From positions 3,968,001-4,032,000 of the forward strand of contig NZ_CP107796.1 in the NCBI RefSeq assembly GCF_036345995.1: a stretch of 64,000 nt of DNA, given 5' to 3'. Source of the stretch: Streptomyces sp. NBC_00557 (GTDB taxonomy: Bacteria; Actinomycetota; Actinomycetes; Streptomycetales; Streptomycetaceae). The notes below the pieces were generated by a model that was given only the letters and a program-made list of their open reading frames with translations, was not told where the DNA came from and did no database searches. This document shows positions 43,061-51,440 of the stretch, piece by piece. Numbering within the stretch: position 1 is the stretch's first letter; every line of letters starts with the position of its first letter. A program made the translations under genes and the position numbers.

Positions 43061-44293
43061 TCAGTGACCCCCTTCTGCGTCCGCGAACGACGCCTGGTAG
43101 GCGGCGAACTGCGCTCGCTCCTCGTCGACGAGCGCGTGCCCGTCCGCGTACACGTTCTCGAAGATGGCGAAGTGGTCCGGGTCGGGCATGGCGCGGACCG
43201 CTTCGCGCACTCGCTTGCCCAACGCCTCGGACTCGTGCTCGAGTTCCGCGAAGAATCCCTCGTCCGCGTGGTTTGAGGCCTCCAGATACCGGCGAAGGCG
43301 CAGGAGCGGATCCTTCGCCTCCCAGGCGAGGCGCTCGTCGTCGCCGCGGTAGCGGGTGGGGTCGTCGGAGGTGGTGTGGGCGCCCATGCGGTAGGTGTAC
43401 GCCTCGACGAGGGTGGGGCCCTCGCCGCTGCGGGCGCGCTCCAGCGCCCACTTGGTGACCGCGAGGCAGGCCAGCACGTCGTTGCCGTCCACGCGCACGC
43501 CGGGGAAGCCGAAGCCCTGGGCGCGCTGGTAGAGCGGCACCCGGCTCTGCTTCTCGGTCGGCTCGGAGATCGCCCACTGGTTGTTCTGGCAGAAGAACAC
43601 CACGGGGGCGTTGTAGACCGCGGAGAAGGTGAACGATTCGGCCACGTCGCCCTGGCTGCTCGCGCCGTCGCCGAAGTAGGCGATCACCGCGCTGTCCGCG
43701 CCGTCCTTGGCGACGCCCATCGCGTAGCCGGTGGCGTGCAGCGTCTGGGAGCCGATGACGATCGTGTACAGGTGGAAGTTGTTGCTGTTCGGGTCCCAGC
43801 CGCCGTTGTTCACGCCGCGGAACATACCGAGCAGGTTGGTCGGGTCGACCCCGCGGCACCAGGCGACGCCGTGCTCCCGGTAGGTCGGGAAGACGTAGTC
43901 GTCGTCGCGCAGCGCCCGACCGGAGCCGATCTGGGCGGCCTCCTGGCCCAGCAGGGAGGCCCACAGGCCCAGCTCGCCCTGGCGCTGCAGGGCGGTGGCC
44001 TCGGCGTCGAAGCGGCGGGTGAGCACCATGTCGCGGTACAGGCCGCGCAGGTCTTCGGGGGTGATGCCGGCGACGTAGGCGTCGTACTCGGCGTTCTCGA
44101 CCCGCTCGCCCTCGGGCGTCAGCAGCTGTACGAGCTCGGGCTCGGTGCTCTGCGCGGCGGTGGCGCGGGGGGTGCGCTTGGTGCCGGTGGCTCCGGACTT
44201 GGTACCGGTCGTGCCGGTCTTGCTGCCGGTGGTGCCGGCTTTGCCTGCGGCGCTGCGGCGCGGCTTGCGCGTGGCACTGCTGTCCACGGTCAC
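43061..44293 (-). CDS. bkdA: Branched-chain alpha-keto acid dehydrogenase E1 alpha (first cluster)
   Basis: 410 residues from GTG 44293, with GGAGGA seven bases upstream. The first ~50 residues form a low-complexity Gly/Thr/Lys tail with repeated TTGSKTGTTGTK-like units, not present in the second E1alpha. The catalytic core binds thiamine pyrophosphate through GDG (208-210) to NN (237-238), spaced as usual. E1alpha starts the oxidative decarboxylation of branched-chain keto acids. It is the first gene of the operon. The upstream 645 bp contains two palindromes that could be operators. Confidence 0.94.
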   Translation of the reverse strand: MTVDSSATRKPRRSAAGKAGTTGSKTGTTGTKSGATGTKRTPRATAAQSTEPELVQLLTPEGERVENAEYDAYVAGITPEDLRGLYRDMVLTRRFDAEATALQRQGELGLWASLLGQEAAQIGSGRALRDDDYVFPTYREHGVAWCRGVDPTNLLGMFRGVNNGGWDPNSNNFHLYTIVIGSQTLHATGYAMGVAKDGADSAVIAYFGDGASSQGDVAESFTFSAVYNAPVVFFCQNNQWAISEPTEKQSRVPLYQRAQGFGFPGVRVDGNDVLACLAVTKWALERARSGEGPTLVEAYTYRMGAHTTSDDPTRYRGDDERLAWEAKDPLLRLRRYLEASNHADEGFFAELEHESEALGKRVREAVRAMPDPDHFAIFENVYADGHALVDEERAQFAAYQASFADAEGGH

Positions 44294-44938
44294 GTGTGCT
44301 CCTCCGTCGTTCCGGCCCCCGGGGTTGCCGGTAGGCCAGTGCGGCTCACCTGTTTCGACCACCGGGCACGGGGTGGGTGCCACTCGGCCGGGAACAGGCG
44401 TGACAGGTGCCCCGGCGAGCGCCCTGCAACCATCACGTTACCCACAGCTCCACATTTCTGTGAAACCCCACCTGACCTGCGATTTTGCTTGGATTTCCAA
44501 GTAAATCGAGGAGGTGTGGAAGCGCGCTGGTCACAGCCTTGCGAAAGGCCGGAGCAAAGCGCACGTTATATCGCTGACCCAGGTCACGGGAAGAGCTGTG
44601 TGTGAGACCGATCGCGCACACAAGGCAGGACATGTCCGGGCGTTCTCCCGCGACGGCCGTGAGGGTGACCGCTGCGGCGCACGGGACGGGACAGGGCGCC
44701 GCTCGCCGGCAGCCGCTCGTCGCGCCCTTGATGGGGACGGAAAATCACGGAGCCCTTTGCGGCAGGCGGGAACTCGTCGGGGATTTTCGAACAACGCGCC
44801 GCCTCCGGAGAGGGAATCATGATCAGAATGCGCGAGGAACGCACGCCCCGGACCATGGCGTGACCGAATGCGATCGACGGCGACTTCCTGTGACAACGCC
44901 CAGCTCACAGCCTCTTTTCGTGCCCTACGATCTGCGGC
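44294..44938. promoter_or_regulatory. Long intergenic region with two palindromes upstream of bkd cluster 1
   Basis: 645 bp without a normal gene, between the divergent bkdA and phosphotransferase genes. It holds CTTGGA-TT-TCCAAG at 44488-44501 (in an A/T-rich TTGCTTGGATTTCCAAGTAA context) and TGACC-CA-GGTCA at 44575-44586. Both are perfect dyads and plausible regulator sites for the E1-E2 operon. A 14-codon frame with a good ribosome site lies at 44819. Nothing else was recognised. Confidence 0.5.
44819..44863 (+). CDS. Possible 14-residue leader peptide
   Basis: ATG 44819 is preceded by GGAGAGGGAATC and reads IRMREERTPRTMA before TGA. It lies about 75 bases upstream of the phosphotransferase gene. 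The ribosome site is better than chance would suggest, but size and lack of comparison keep this speculative. Confidence 0.25.
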   Translation: MIRMREERTPRTMA

Positions 44939-45982
44939 GTGCCGCGCTCATGTGTACCACCCCCCGTACCCCACGCGCCCCCTTTGGGCACCTTGCTGCG
45001 CCTCTACGCCGCCGGTACGGCCCTCACGTGCGAGCCGGTCGACCAGGGGCTGCTGAACCGCGGCTACCGGCTGTGCACCACGCGCGGCCGCTACTTCCTC
45101 AAGCACCACTTCGACCCCGACACCGCCGACCCCGCCGCCATCGAGCGCCGGCACCGCGCCACCCAGCGGCTGGCCGACCTCGGCGTCCCGGTCGCCGTAC
45201 CCCTCGCGCACCGCGAGGGCCGCACGGTCGCCGTCGTCGGCGGCCACGCCTACGCGCTGCACCCCTGGATCGACGGCAGGCACCGCCACGGCGGACAGCT
45301 CACGCGCGGGGAGAGCGCGCGCCTGGGCGCGGTCCTGGGCGCCGTGCACGCCTGTCTGGAGCGGGTGATGCCGCCCAAGGGGCGCACGCGCCCCGCCACC
45401 AGCCCGCACCCCGTGGAGAGCGCCGACCCCGCCGACACCTACGCGCTCATCGACGACCTGCTCGCCCATGTGCGCCGGCACCGCCCCGCCGACGCCTTCG
45501 ACGAGCTGGCCCGGCACCGGCTGCTGGAACGCCGCGCGCTCCTGGAGCAGCACGCGGACCGCCGCCCGCCGCCCGGCGGCTCGGTGGGCTGGGTGCACGG
45601 CGACTTCCACCCGTTCAACGTGCTCTACAAGGACGACACCCCGGCGGCCATCGTCGACTGGGACCGGCTCGGTGTGCAGCCCCGCGCCGAGGAGGCCGTA
45701 CGCGCCGCCGCGATCTTCTTCGTACGGCCCGCGGGCACCCTCGATCTGCCGAAAGTGCGCGCCTACGCGCGCGCGTACCGGCGTGCGGCCGACGCCACGC
45801 CCTCGGAGCTGGCGGCGGCCGTGCACCGGGTGTGGTGGGAGCGGCTGAACGACTTCTGGATGCTGCGCTGGCACTACGAAAAGGGCGACACGCGCGCGGA
45901 CTGCCAGTTCCCGGCCGCGTCCGCGCTCGCCGTGTGGTGGACGCGCGAGTACGAGGCGGTGTGCCAGGCGTTCACCGGCTGA
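44939..45982 (+). CDS. APH/choline-kinase-like phosphotransferase
   Basis: 347 residues from GTG 44939. Kinase-like fold with a nucleotide-binding N-lobe (QGLLNRGYRLCTTRGRYFLKHH, Lys in the FLK position), the Brenner-type catalytic loop WVHGDFHPFNVLY and the metal-binding AIVDWDRL. Members phosphorylate small hydroxylated molecules (homoserine, choline, aminoglycosides, sugars); the substrate here is unknown. It does not look like a dedicated resistance gene. It lies tail-to-tail with the serine/threonine kinase gene 46035-47693. Confidence 0.88.
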   Translation: MPRSCVPPPVPHAPPLGTLLRLYAAGTALTCEPVDQGLLNRGYRLCTTRGRYFLKHHFDPDTADPAAIERRHRATQRLADLGVPVAVPLAHREGRTVAVVGGHAYALHPWIDGRHRHGGQLTRGESARLGAVLGAVHACLERVMPPKGRTRPATSPHPVESADPADTYALIDDLLAHVRRHRPADAFDELARHRLLERRALLEQHADRRPPPGGSVGWVHGDFHPFNVLYKDDTPAAIVDWDRLGVQPRAEEAVRAAAIFFVRPAGTLDLPKVRAYARAYRRAADATPSELAAAVHRVWWERLNDFWMLRWHYEKGDTRADCQFPAASALAVWWTREYEAVCQAFTG

Positions 45983-46034
45983 CCCCGGCCCGCCTCCGCG
46001 GGGCGGCCCCGGTGGCCGCACCGGCGGGCGCGCC

Positions 46035-47693
46035 TCAACCGGTCGTGCCGGTGTCCGCGCCGCCGTCCGCCGTGGTTCCGCCGTCGGTGGCGCCGTTGGT
46101 CGTACCGCTGTCCGTGCCGCCGTTGGTCGTACCCGTGTCCGTGCCGCCGTTGGTCGTACCCGTGTCCGTGCCGCCGTTGGTCGTACCCGTGTCCGTGCCG
46201 CCGTTCGTGGTGCTGCCGCTCGTGGACTGCGACGGGGAGGTCTGCGGGTCCGTGGGCTCGTCGGTCGGGCCCGTGGACTGCGACTGGGACGTCTGCGGAT
46301 CCGACGGCGTGTAGCCGGACCCGCCCGAGGTCGAGCCGGAGCCGTCGTCGGTGGTGGTGCCCGTGGGCTGGTCGGTGGTGTCGTCCGTCGGGGACGGGGT
46401 GTGCGAGTGGTCCTTCGGGGCCTGCGAGTGCGTCGCGGGCGGCTTCGTGTGGGTGCCGGTGCCCTGGCCGCCGGTGTTGTGCTTCAGCGCCAGTGCGACA
46501 CCCGCCGTGATCGCGACGACCGCGAGGACGGCCAGCAGCCACAGCTTGCCGCGGCCGCCGCCCTTGTTGCCGTGCCCCTCGAAGCCGCCGTCGTCGCCGC
46601 TTCCGTAGCCCTGCGGCAGGATCGGCTGCGGGATCTGCGCGGTGCCGGAGCCGAAGTCGCCCGGGTGCTGCATCGCGGTCGTCCGCGCGAAACCGCCCGC
46701 CGGGGTGTGCCGGCCGTCGTGCGCCTCCACCGGGCCGGTGTTCCAGGTGCCGGTGTGCCCGCCCTGCTCGTACAGCATCTGCAGGCCGTACTGGACCAGA
46801 CCGCGCATCTCCTCGGCCGTCTGGAACCGGTCGTCCGGCTCCTTGGCGAGCGAGCGCATCACCAGGCCGTCCAGCTCCGGCGGGCAGCCCTCGGAGACCT
46901 CCGAGGGCGGGGTCGGGATGTCCTGGACGTGCTGGTAGACCACCGACAGCGGGGTCTCGCCGGTGAACGGGGGCCGCAGCGCGAGCAGTTCGTACAGCAG
47001 GCAGCCGGTCGCGTACAGGTCGGAGCGGTGGTCCACGGCCTTGCCGAGCGCCTGCTCCGGGGAGAGGTACTGCGGCGTGCCCATGACCATGCCGGTCTGC
47101 GTCATCGTCGTCGACGCGCCGTGCAGGGCGCGCGCGATGCCGAAGTCCATCACCTTCACGGCGCCGCTGTTCGTGATGATCACGTTGGCGGGCTTGATGT
47201 CGCGGTGCACGATGCCGTGCTGGTGCGAGTAGGCGAGCGCGTCCAGCACCCCGGAGACGATGATCAGCGCCTGCTCGGGGCCGGGCGCCTCCGCGTTCAT
47301 CAGCAGGTCGCGGATCGTCCGGCCCTCGACCAGCTCCATCACGATGTACGGCACGGACTGGCCGCCGACGACGTCCTCACCGGAGTCGTACACGGCGACG
47401 ATCGCGTGGTGGTTGAGGCCGGCCACGGACTGCGCCTCGCGCGTGAAGCGGGCCTTGGAGACCGGGTCCTCGGCGAGGTCCGCACGGAGCAGCTTCACCG
47501 CGACGGTACGGCCGAGACGGACGTCCTCGGCCGCGAACACCTCGGCCATGCCGCCCCGGCCCAGCCGGTGGGTCAGCCGGTACCGGCCGTCGCCGACGAG
47601 CCCTCCGTTGCCCCATGTCTCCGGCGCGTCCGACATGCCGCCGCCACTCGCCTCGGGGTCGGACGGGCCCTGGGCGCGCTGCGTCTGTGCCAT
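46035..47693 (-). CDS. Membrane serine/threonine protein kinase with repetitive extracellular tail
   Basis: 552 residues from ATG 47693. The cytoplasmic kinase domain (~38-300) has GRGGMAEVF (45-53), Lys67, HRDIKPAN (163-170), DFG (183-185) and the activation-segment GTPQYLSPEQ, so it should be active. A single transmembrane helix lies at 384-403. The outside part (404-552) is Ser/Thr/Gly/Asp-rich without PASTA domains and contains four near-perfect copies of TNGGTDTGT. Such Hanks-type kinases control growth, cell wall and antibiotic production. Divergent from a second, related kinase 344 bp away. Confidence 0.93.
   Translation of the reverse strand: MAQTQRAQGPSDPEASGGGMSDAPETWGNGGLVGDGRYRLTHRLGRGGMAEVFAAEDVRLGRTVAVKLLRADLAEDPVSKARFTREAQSVAGLNHHAIVAVYDSGEDVVGGQSVPYIVMELVEGRTIRDLLMNAEAPGPEQALIIVSGVLDALAYSHQHGIVHRDIKPANVIITNSGAVKVMDFGIARALHGASTTMTQTGMVMGTPQYLSPEQALGKAVDHRSDLYATGCLLYELLALRPPFTGETPLSVVYQHVQDIPTPPSEVSEGCPPELDGLVMRSLAKEPDDRFQTAEEMRGLVQYGLQMLYEQGGHTGTWNTGPVEAHDGRHTPAGGFARTTAMQHPGDFGSGTAQIPQPILPQGYGSGDDGGFEGHGNKGGGRGKLWLLAVLAVVAITAGVALALKHNTGGQGTGTHTKPPATHSQAPKDHSHTPSPTDDTTDQPTGTTTDDGSGSTSGGSGYTPSDPQTSQSQSTGPTDEPTDPQTSPSQSTSGSTTNGGTDTGTTNGGTDTGTTNGGTDTGTTNGGTDSGTTNGATDGGTTADGGADTGTTG
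46093..46206. repeat. 27 bp coding repeats in the kinase tail
   Basis: About four copies of a 27 bp unit (CCGTTGGTCGTACCCGTGTC followed by CGTGCCG on the plus strand) encode nine-residue TNGGTDTGT repeats near the C-terminus of the first kinase. Two or more copies are nearly identical at DNA level, implying recent expansion and likely length variation between strains. Confidence 0.85.
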
Positions 47694-48037
47694 CAGTCCT
47701 CGCCGTCGTTTCTGCCCGCGGTGCGCGCGGTGTTGTCACGGTCTCCGTCCGCCCACGCTACAGCCTCCGCGCGAACCACCGGTCCGGAACCGGTACCGGG
47801 ACCGGCCCAAGCCGGACCGGCCATCAAACCTGTAGCACGCGCTGTCGTGCAAATTCCGTGTGCCGGCCGTACGTCCCCTGTAACGCTTGCGCGACGCTTC
47901 TTGCGCGTACGGTCACGGAACGGGCACCGCGCTTGACGTGCCAGGACCCTCGGGCAGACTTGGCCGGGAATGACACATTCGATCAAGGCCCGTGCGAAGA
48001 GCGAAGGCGCCGGACGGCCGATGGGGGACGCGGAGAG
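47694..48037. promoter_or_regulatory. Divergent promoter region of two kinases
   Basis: 344 bp between the two kinase genes, with no gene-like frame. A weak promoter candidate for the rightward kinase is TTGACG at 47933-47938 with CAGACT 16 bases later (47955-47960), about 75 bp before its start. Confidence 0.4.
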
Positions 48038-49675
48038 ATGAGCCAGGACGGCGCACACGGCCGGTACGCGGGACGGGCCCTGGCCGGCGGCCGCTACCAG
48101 CTGCGGGACCTGCTCGGCGAGGGCGGCATGGCCTCGGTGCACCTGGCCTACGACGCCGTGCTCGACCGCCAGGTGGCGATCAAGACGCTGCACACGGAAC
48201 TCGGCCGGGAACAGGCGTTCCGCGAGCGCTTCCGCCGCGAGGCCCAGGCCGTGGCCAAGCTCACGCACACCAACATCGTCTCCGTCTTCGACACCGGCGA
48301 GGACGATCTGGGCGGCATGACGACGCCGTACATCGTCATGGAGTACATCGAGGGCCGCCCGCTGGGCTCGGTCCTCGCGGAGGACATCCGGCAGTACGGC
48401 GCGATGCCCGCCGACAAGGCGCTGAAGGTCACCGCGGACGTGCTGGCCGCACTGGAGATCAGCCACGAGATGGGGCTGGTCCACCGCGACATCAAGCCGG
48501 GCAACGTGATGGTGACCAAGCGCGGCGTGGTCAAGGTCATGGACTTCGGCATCGCCCGCGCCATGCAGTCCGGTGTGACGTCGATGACACAGACCGGCAT
48601 GGTCGTCGGCACCCCGCAGTACCTCTCGCCCGAGCAGGCCCTCGGCCGCGCCGTCGACGCCCGTTCCGATCTGTACTCGGTCGGCATCATGCTGTTCCAG
48701 CTGGTCACCGGGCGGCTGCCGTTCGACGCGGACTCGCCGCTGGCGATCGCGTACGCGCACGTGCAGGAGGAACCGGTCGCCCCCTCCTCGATCAACCGCG
48801 CGCTGCCGCCCGCGGTGGACGCGCTCGTCGCCCGCGCGCTGAAGAAGAACCCGAACGAGCGGTTCCCGAGCGCGGAGGCCATGCGCGACGAGTGCCTGCG
48901 CGTCGCCGCGTCCCTCCAGGCGGCCGCGCCGAGCATCGTGCCCGGCGCCGGGCCGACGCAGAGCGGCGCGGGCGTCGGCTCCGCGGTGTTCCCGCCGGTC
49001 GACCGCAGCGCCCAGGCGGCCCCCGGCCCGGTGCAGACGCCGTACCAGCCGGGCCCGTACGGCGCACCGCAGACACCGGTGGCGGGGTACGGCTACCCGC
49101 AGCAGGGCCCGCAGAGCGGCTACCAGACGCCGCCGCCCGTGGGCTACGGCCCGCAGGCCCCGCAGGCCGCGTCGACCCCGCCGCCGTACGTCATCTCGGG
49201 GCAGCCGTCCGTCCCGGGCTCCGGCGGGGGCAAGAGCAACAAGCCCGTGATCATCGGCTCGGTCGTGGTGTCGCTCGTCGCGGTCGTCGCCCTGGTCGTG
49301 GCGCTCACGCTGAACAACAACGGCAGTGACGACAAGGGCGGCAGCGGCGGCGCGAGCGCCTCGGCGTCCTCCCACCCGTCGGGCTACCGCGCGCCGGACA
49401 GGACCCGGGTGATCGACCCGGCCAAGTGCACGGATCCGACGGAGTCCTACAACGACGAGACGAAGGTCCTGCTGCCGGACTTCCGCTACAAGGACATCAA
49501 CTCCGTGAAGAAGTGCCTCCAGGCCGGGCACTGGAAGTACAAGACCACCCGCCAGGACGACAACACGTGGGAAGACGGCACCGTCCTGGACCAGTTCCCC
49601 GCCCCCAACACGGAGGTCGACCCTAAGAACCCGGGCACCATCGAACTGACCGTCTCGACGGGCAGGCCGGCCTAG
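48038..49675 (+). CDS. Membrane serine/threonine protein kinase with PASTA-like domain
   Basis: 545 residues from ATG 48038. The kinase domain (~20-285) is complete: GEGGMASVH, K49, HRDIKPGN with D151, DFG at 169-171 and GTPQYLSPEQ. A Pro/Gln/Gly/Tyr-rich linker follows (~320-400), then one transmembrane helix (KPVIIGSVVVSLVAVVALVV, ~405-428). The extracellular C-terminus (~455-545) looks like one PASTA domain (DFRYKDINSVKKCLQAGHWK, TVLDQFPAPNTEVDPKNPGTIELTVS). PASTA domains sense muropeptides or beta-lactam-like ligands. Kinase activity and cell-wall sensing are inferred from family. A strong hairpin follows. Confidence 0.94.
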   Translation: MSQDGAHGRYAGRALAGGRYQLRDLLGEGGMASVHLAYDAVLDRQVAIKTLHTELGREQAFRERFRREAQAVAKLTHTNIVSVFDTGEDDLGGMTTPYIVMEYIEGRPLGSVLAEDIRQYGAMPADKALKVTADVLAALEISHEMGLVHRDIKPGNVMVTKRGVVKVMDFGIARAMQSGVTSMTQTGMVVGTPQYLSPEQALGRAVDARSDLYSVGIMLFQLVTGRLPFDADSPLAIAYAHVQEEPVAPSSINRALPPAVDALVARALKKNPNERFPSAEAMRDECLRVAASLQAAAPSIVPGAGPTQSGAGVGSAVFPPVDRSAQAAPGPVQTPYQPGPYGAPQTPVAGYGYPQQGPQSGYQTPPPVGYGPQAPQAASTPPPYVISGQPSVPGSGGGKSNKPVIIGSVVVSLVAVVALVVALTLNNNGSDDKGGSGGASASASSHPSGYRAPDRTRVIDPAKCTDPTESYNDETKVLLPDFRYKDINSVKKCLQAGHWKYKTTRQDDNTWEDGTVLDQFPAPNTEVDPKNPGTIELTVSTGRPA

Positions 49676-49723
49676 AAGACACGGCTCCGAAGGCTCCGCG
49701 GGACGGGGCCGCAAGGGACGGCG

Positions 49724-49753
49724 AAGGGCCCGGCGCCGATGCGCCGGGCCCTT
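49724..49753. terminator. Terminator between kinase and bpa genes
   Basis: Perfect 13 bp stem AAGGGCCCGGCGC / GCGCCGGGCCCTT with loop CGAT; because it starts with AA and ends with TT it can serve both convergent genes. Confidence 0.92.
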
Positions 49754-49859
49754 GGCCGTGTACGGCTCCGCGGGCGCGTCCCGCCCGCCCGTACGTCCTC
49801 TTACGGGTACGCGCCGCTTGCCGGTGCGCACCGCTCACGGGTACGGCAGGTACGTCCGC

Positions 49860-50423
49860 TTACAGGTAGGGACCGCCCGAGCGGCCCGCGGTGCGGTGGT
49901 CGTCGCCGCCCTCATGTCCGGTCATGCCCGGCGGCAGCGCGCGGCGCATCTGCTCCAGCTGGGCCCGCGCGGCCATCTGCTGGGCGAACAGCGTGGTCTG
50001 GATCCCGTGGAAGAGGCCCTCCAGCCAGCCCACCAACTGCGCCTGGGCGATCCGCAGTTCCGCGTCGCTCGGGGTGACGTCGTCGGTGAACGGGAGCGAG
50101 AGCCGCTCCAGTTCCTCCACCAGCTCCGGGGCCAGGCCGTCCTCCAGCTCCTTCACCGAGCTGGCGTGGATCTCCTTGAGCCGCACCCGGCTCGCCTCGT
50201 CCAGGGGAGCGGCGCGCACCTCCTCCAGGAGCTGCTTGATCATGCTGCCGATCCGCATGACCTTGGCCGGCTGTTCCACCTGCTCCGTGACCGGGGTCTC
50301 ACGGGACTCGTCGTCCCCGTTGCCGCCGCCGAGCGCCATCCCGTCCTGGCCCACGACGAGGATCTGGGGATTCTCCGGCGACCGTTCGTTCCTCGGCATC
50401 TCCATGCCGCCATTCTCTCGCAC
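49860..50423 (-). CDS. bpa: Bacterial proteasome activator (Bpa/PafE)
   Basis: 187 residues from GTG 50423, which has GAGGT six bases upstream; ATG 50405 is the alternative start (181 residues). After an acidic, disordered N-terminus comes the four-helix-bundle core (VMRIGSMIKQLLEEVRAAPL, RLKEIHASSVKELEDGLAPEL, AELRIAQAQLVGWLEGLFHGI). The extreme C-terminus is GGPYL, the counterpart of the GQYL motif that docks Bpa on the 20S proteasome to open its gate, independent of ATP. In streptomycetes this would serve proteasomal turnover of damaged proteins. No prcBA genes are nearby. Confidence 0.93.
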   Translation of the reverse strand: MRENGGMEMPRNERSPENPQILVVGQDGMALGGGNGDDESRETPVTEQVEQPAKVMRIGSMIKQLLEEVRAAPLDEASRVRLKEIHASSVKELEDGLAPELVEELERLSLPFTDDVTPSDAELRIAQAQLVGWLEGLFHGIQTTLFAQQMAARAQLEQMRRALPPGMTGHEGGDDHRTAGRSGGPYL

Positions 50424-50658
50424 CCGTACACCTCATCACCGTGGTGCCCCCTCGTGGGGGTGATCCACCGTTTAGACCCGACGGCCCATCCTGAAATGTC
50501 CGGCTCGCCATTGAATGTGAGGCTGGATCCGTCGGTCATCCGGCCGTCCGCCCCTCCACCTGCCCCATCGACCCGGCTTCCATTCCCAGCCCCCTCCCCT
50601 TGCCCCCCTTGTCCATCCGCCCATCGCTCCCGCCATCGGGCTCCAGGAGGTCACCGAC

Positions 50659-51381
50659 GTGACTCCATGGCTGCGCACATCACTCCGCTGCGTACGGCTG
50701 CTGCCGCTCGTCCTCGCCGTGTCCCCGCCGGCGTACGGCACCGTCACCGCCCACACCACGCCCGCGTACGCCGCCCACCCCGGTCCGAGGACATCCCCCG
50801 ATTCCCCGCACCGGCCCGCCCCGCACGACACGGCCCAGGCCCCTCCGGCCCGCCCGGAGCGGGCAGAGCACGGGAAGCACGCGGGGCGAGCGGACCGCGG
50901 CGACTCAGAGCCGTCGGAGGGCGGCGCCGGTTCGATGAGTCCCGGCCCCGATCACTTCGGGTTGCCCGTGCCCGGCCGCACGCCGATACCCCCCATACCC
51001 TCGGACTCCGCCTCCGCCTCGTACCGTCCGACGACCGTCGAGCCGACCCGCGCGGGCAGCCGGCCCGGCGAAGGGCGGATGCGGCCCGGACGGCCGGACG
51101 GTCCGGCGGCCGAGGTCGAGGGCGACGACCCCATACCCACCGCCACCCCCAGCAGCCACCAGGCGGAGGAACCCGAGACCGCGGACCTTCCGACCGCCAC
51201 CCCGACCCCCTCGAACACCCCCGGTTCGGCCGGCCTCCACCGGCCCCCGCCCCAGAACGCCGCCCCCCAGGGCGAGACCGACCAGCCGGTCCTGCAGACA
51301 CTCCCGCTGGGCAGCGGCCTGGTCCTCATAGGCCTGGGGCTGGCCCTGGCCCTGCTGGGCCTCAGACTCCGCAGAGACTGA
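50659..51381 (+). CDS. Pro-rich surface protein with C-terminal membrane anchor
   Basis: 240 residues from GTG 50659, with AGGAGGT seven bases upstream. N-terminal signal peptide (VRLLPLVLAVSPPAYG, possible cleavage after AYA near residue 38). The middle ~170 residues are very rich in Pro, Ser, Thr, Gly and charged residues, predicted disordered. A C-terminal hydrophobic helix (LGSGLVLIGLGLALALLGLR) is followed by RRD, like a sorting or simple anchor tail without an LPxTG motif. I do not recognise a family; probably a spacer-like cell-envelope protein. Confidence 0.75.
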   Translation: MTPWLRTSLRCVRLLPLVLAVSPPAYGTVTAHTTPAYAAHPGPRTSPDSPHRPAPHDTAQAPPARPERAEHGKHAGRADRGDSEPSEGGAGSMSPGPDHFGLPVPGRTPIPPIPSDSASASYRPTTVEPTRAGSRPGEGRMRPGRPDGPAAEVEGDDPIPTATPSSHQAEEPETADLPTATPTPSNTPGSAGLHRPPPQNAAPQGETDQPVLQTLPLGSGLVLIGLGLALALLGLRLRRD

Positions 51382-51440
51382 CCACCAGCCCCGGAAAACA
51401 CCCCTCGCGGGACCACCGTCCCGTCAGCCGTCTCCCGGCG

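Noticed and set aside
44530..44575. TTGCGA/TTATAT as a -35/-10 promoter pair
   Set aside because: The spacing of 21-22 bases is too long for a standard sigma-70-type promoter.
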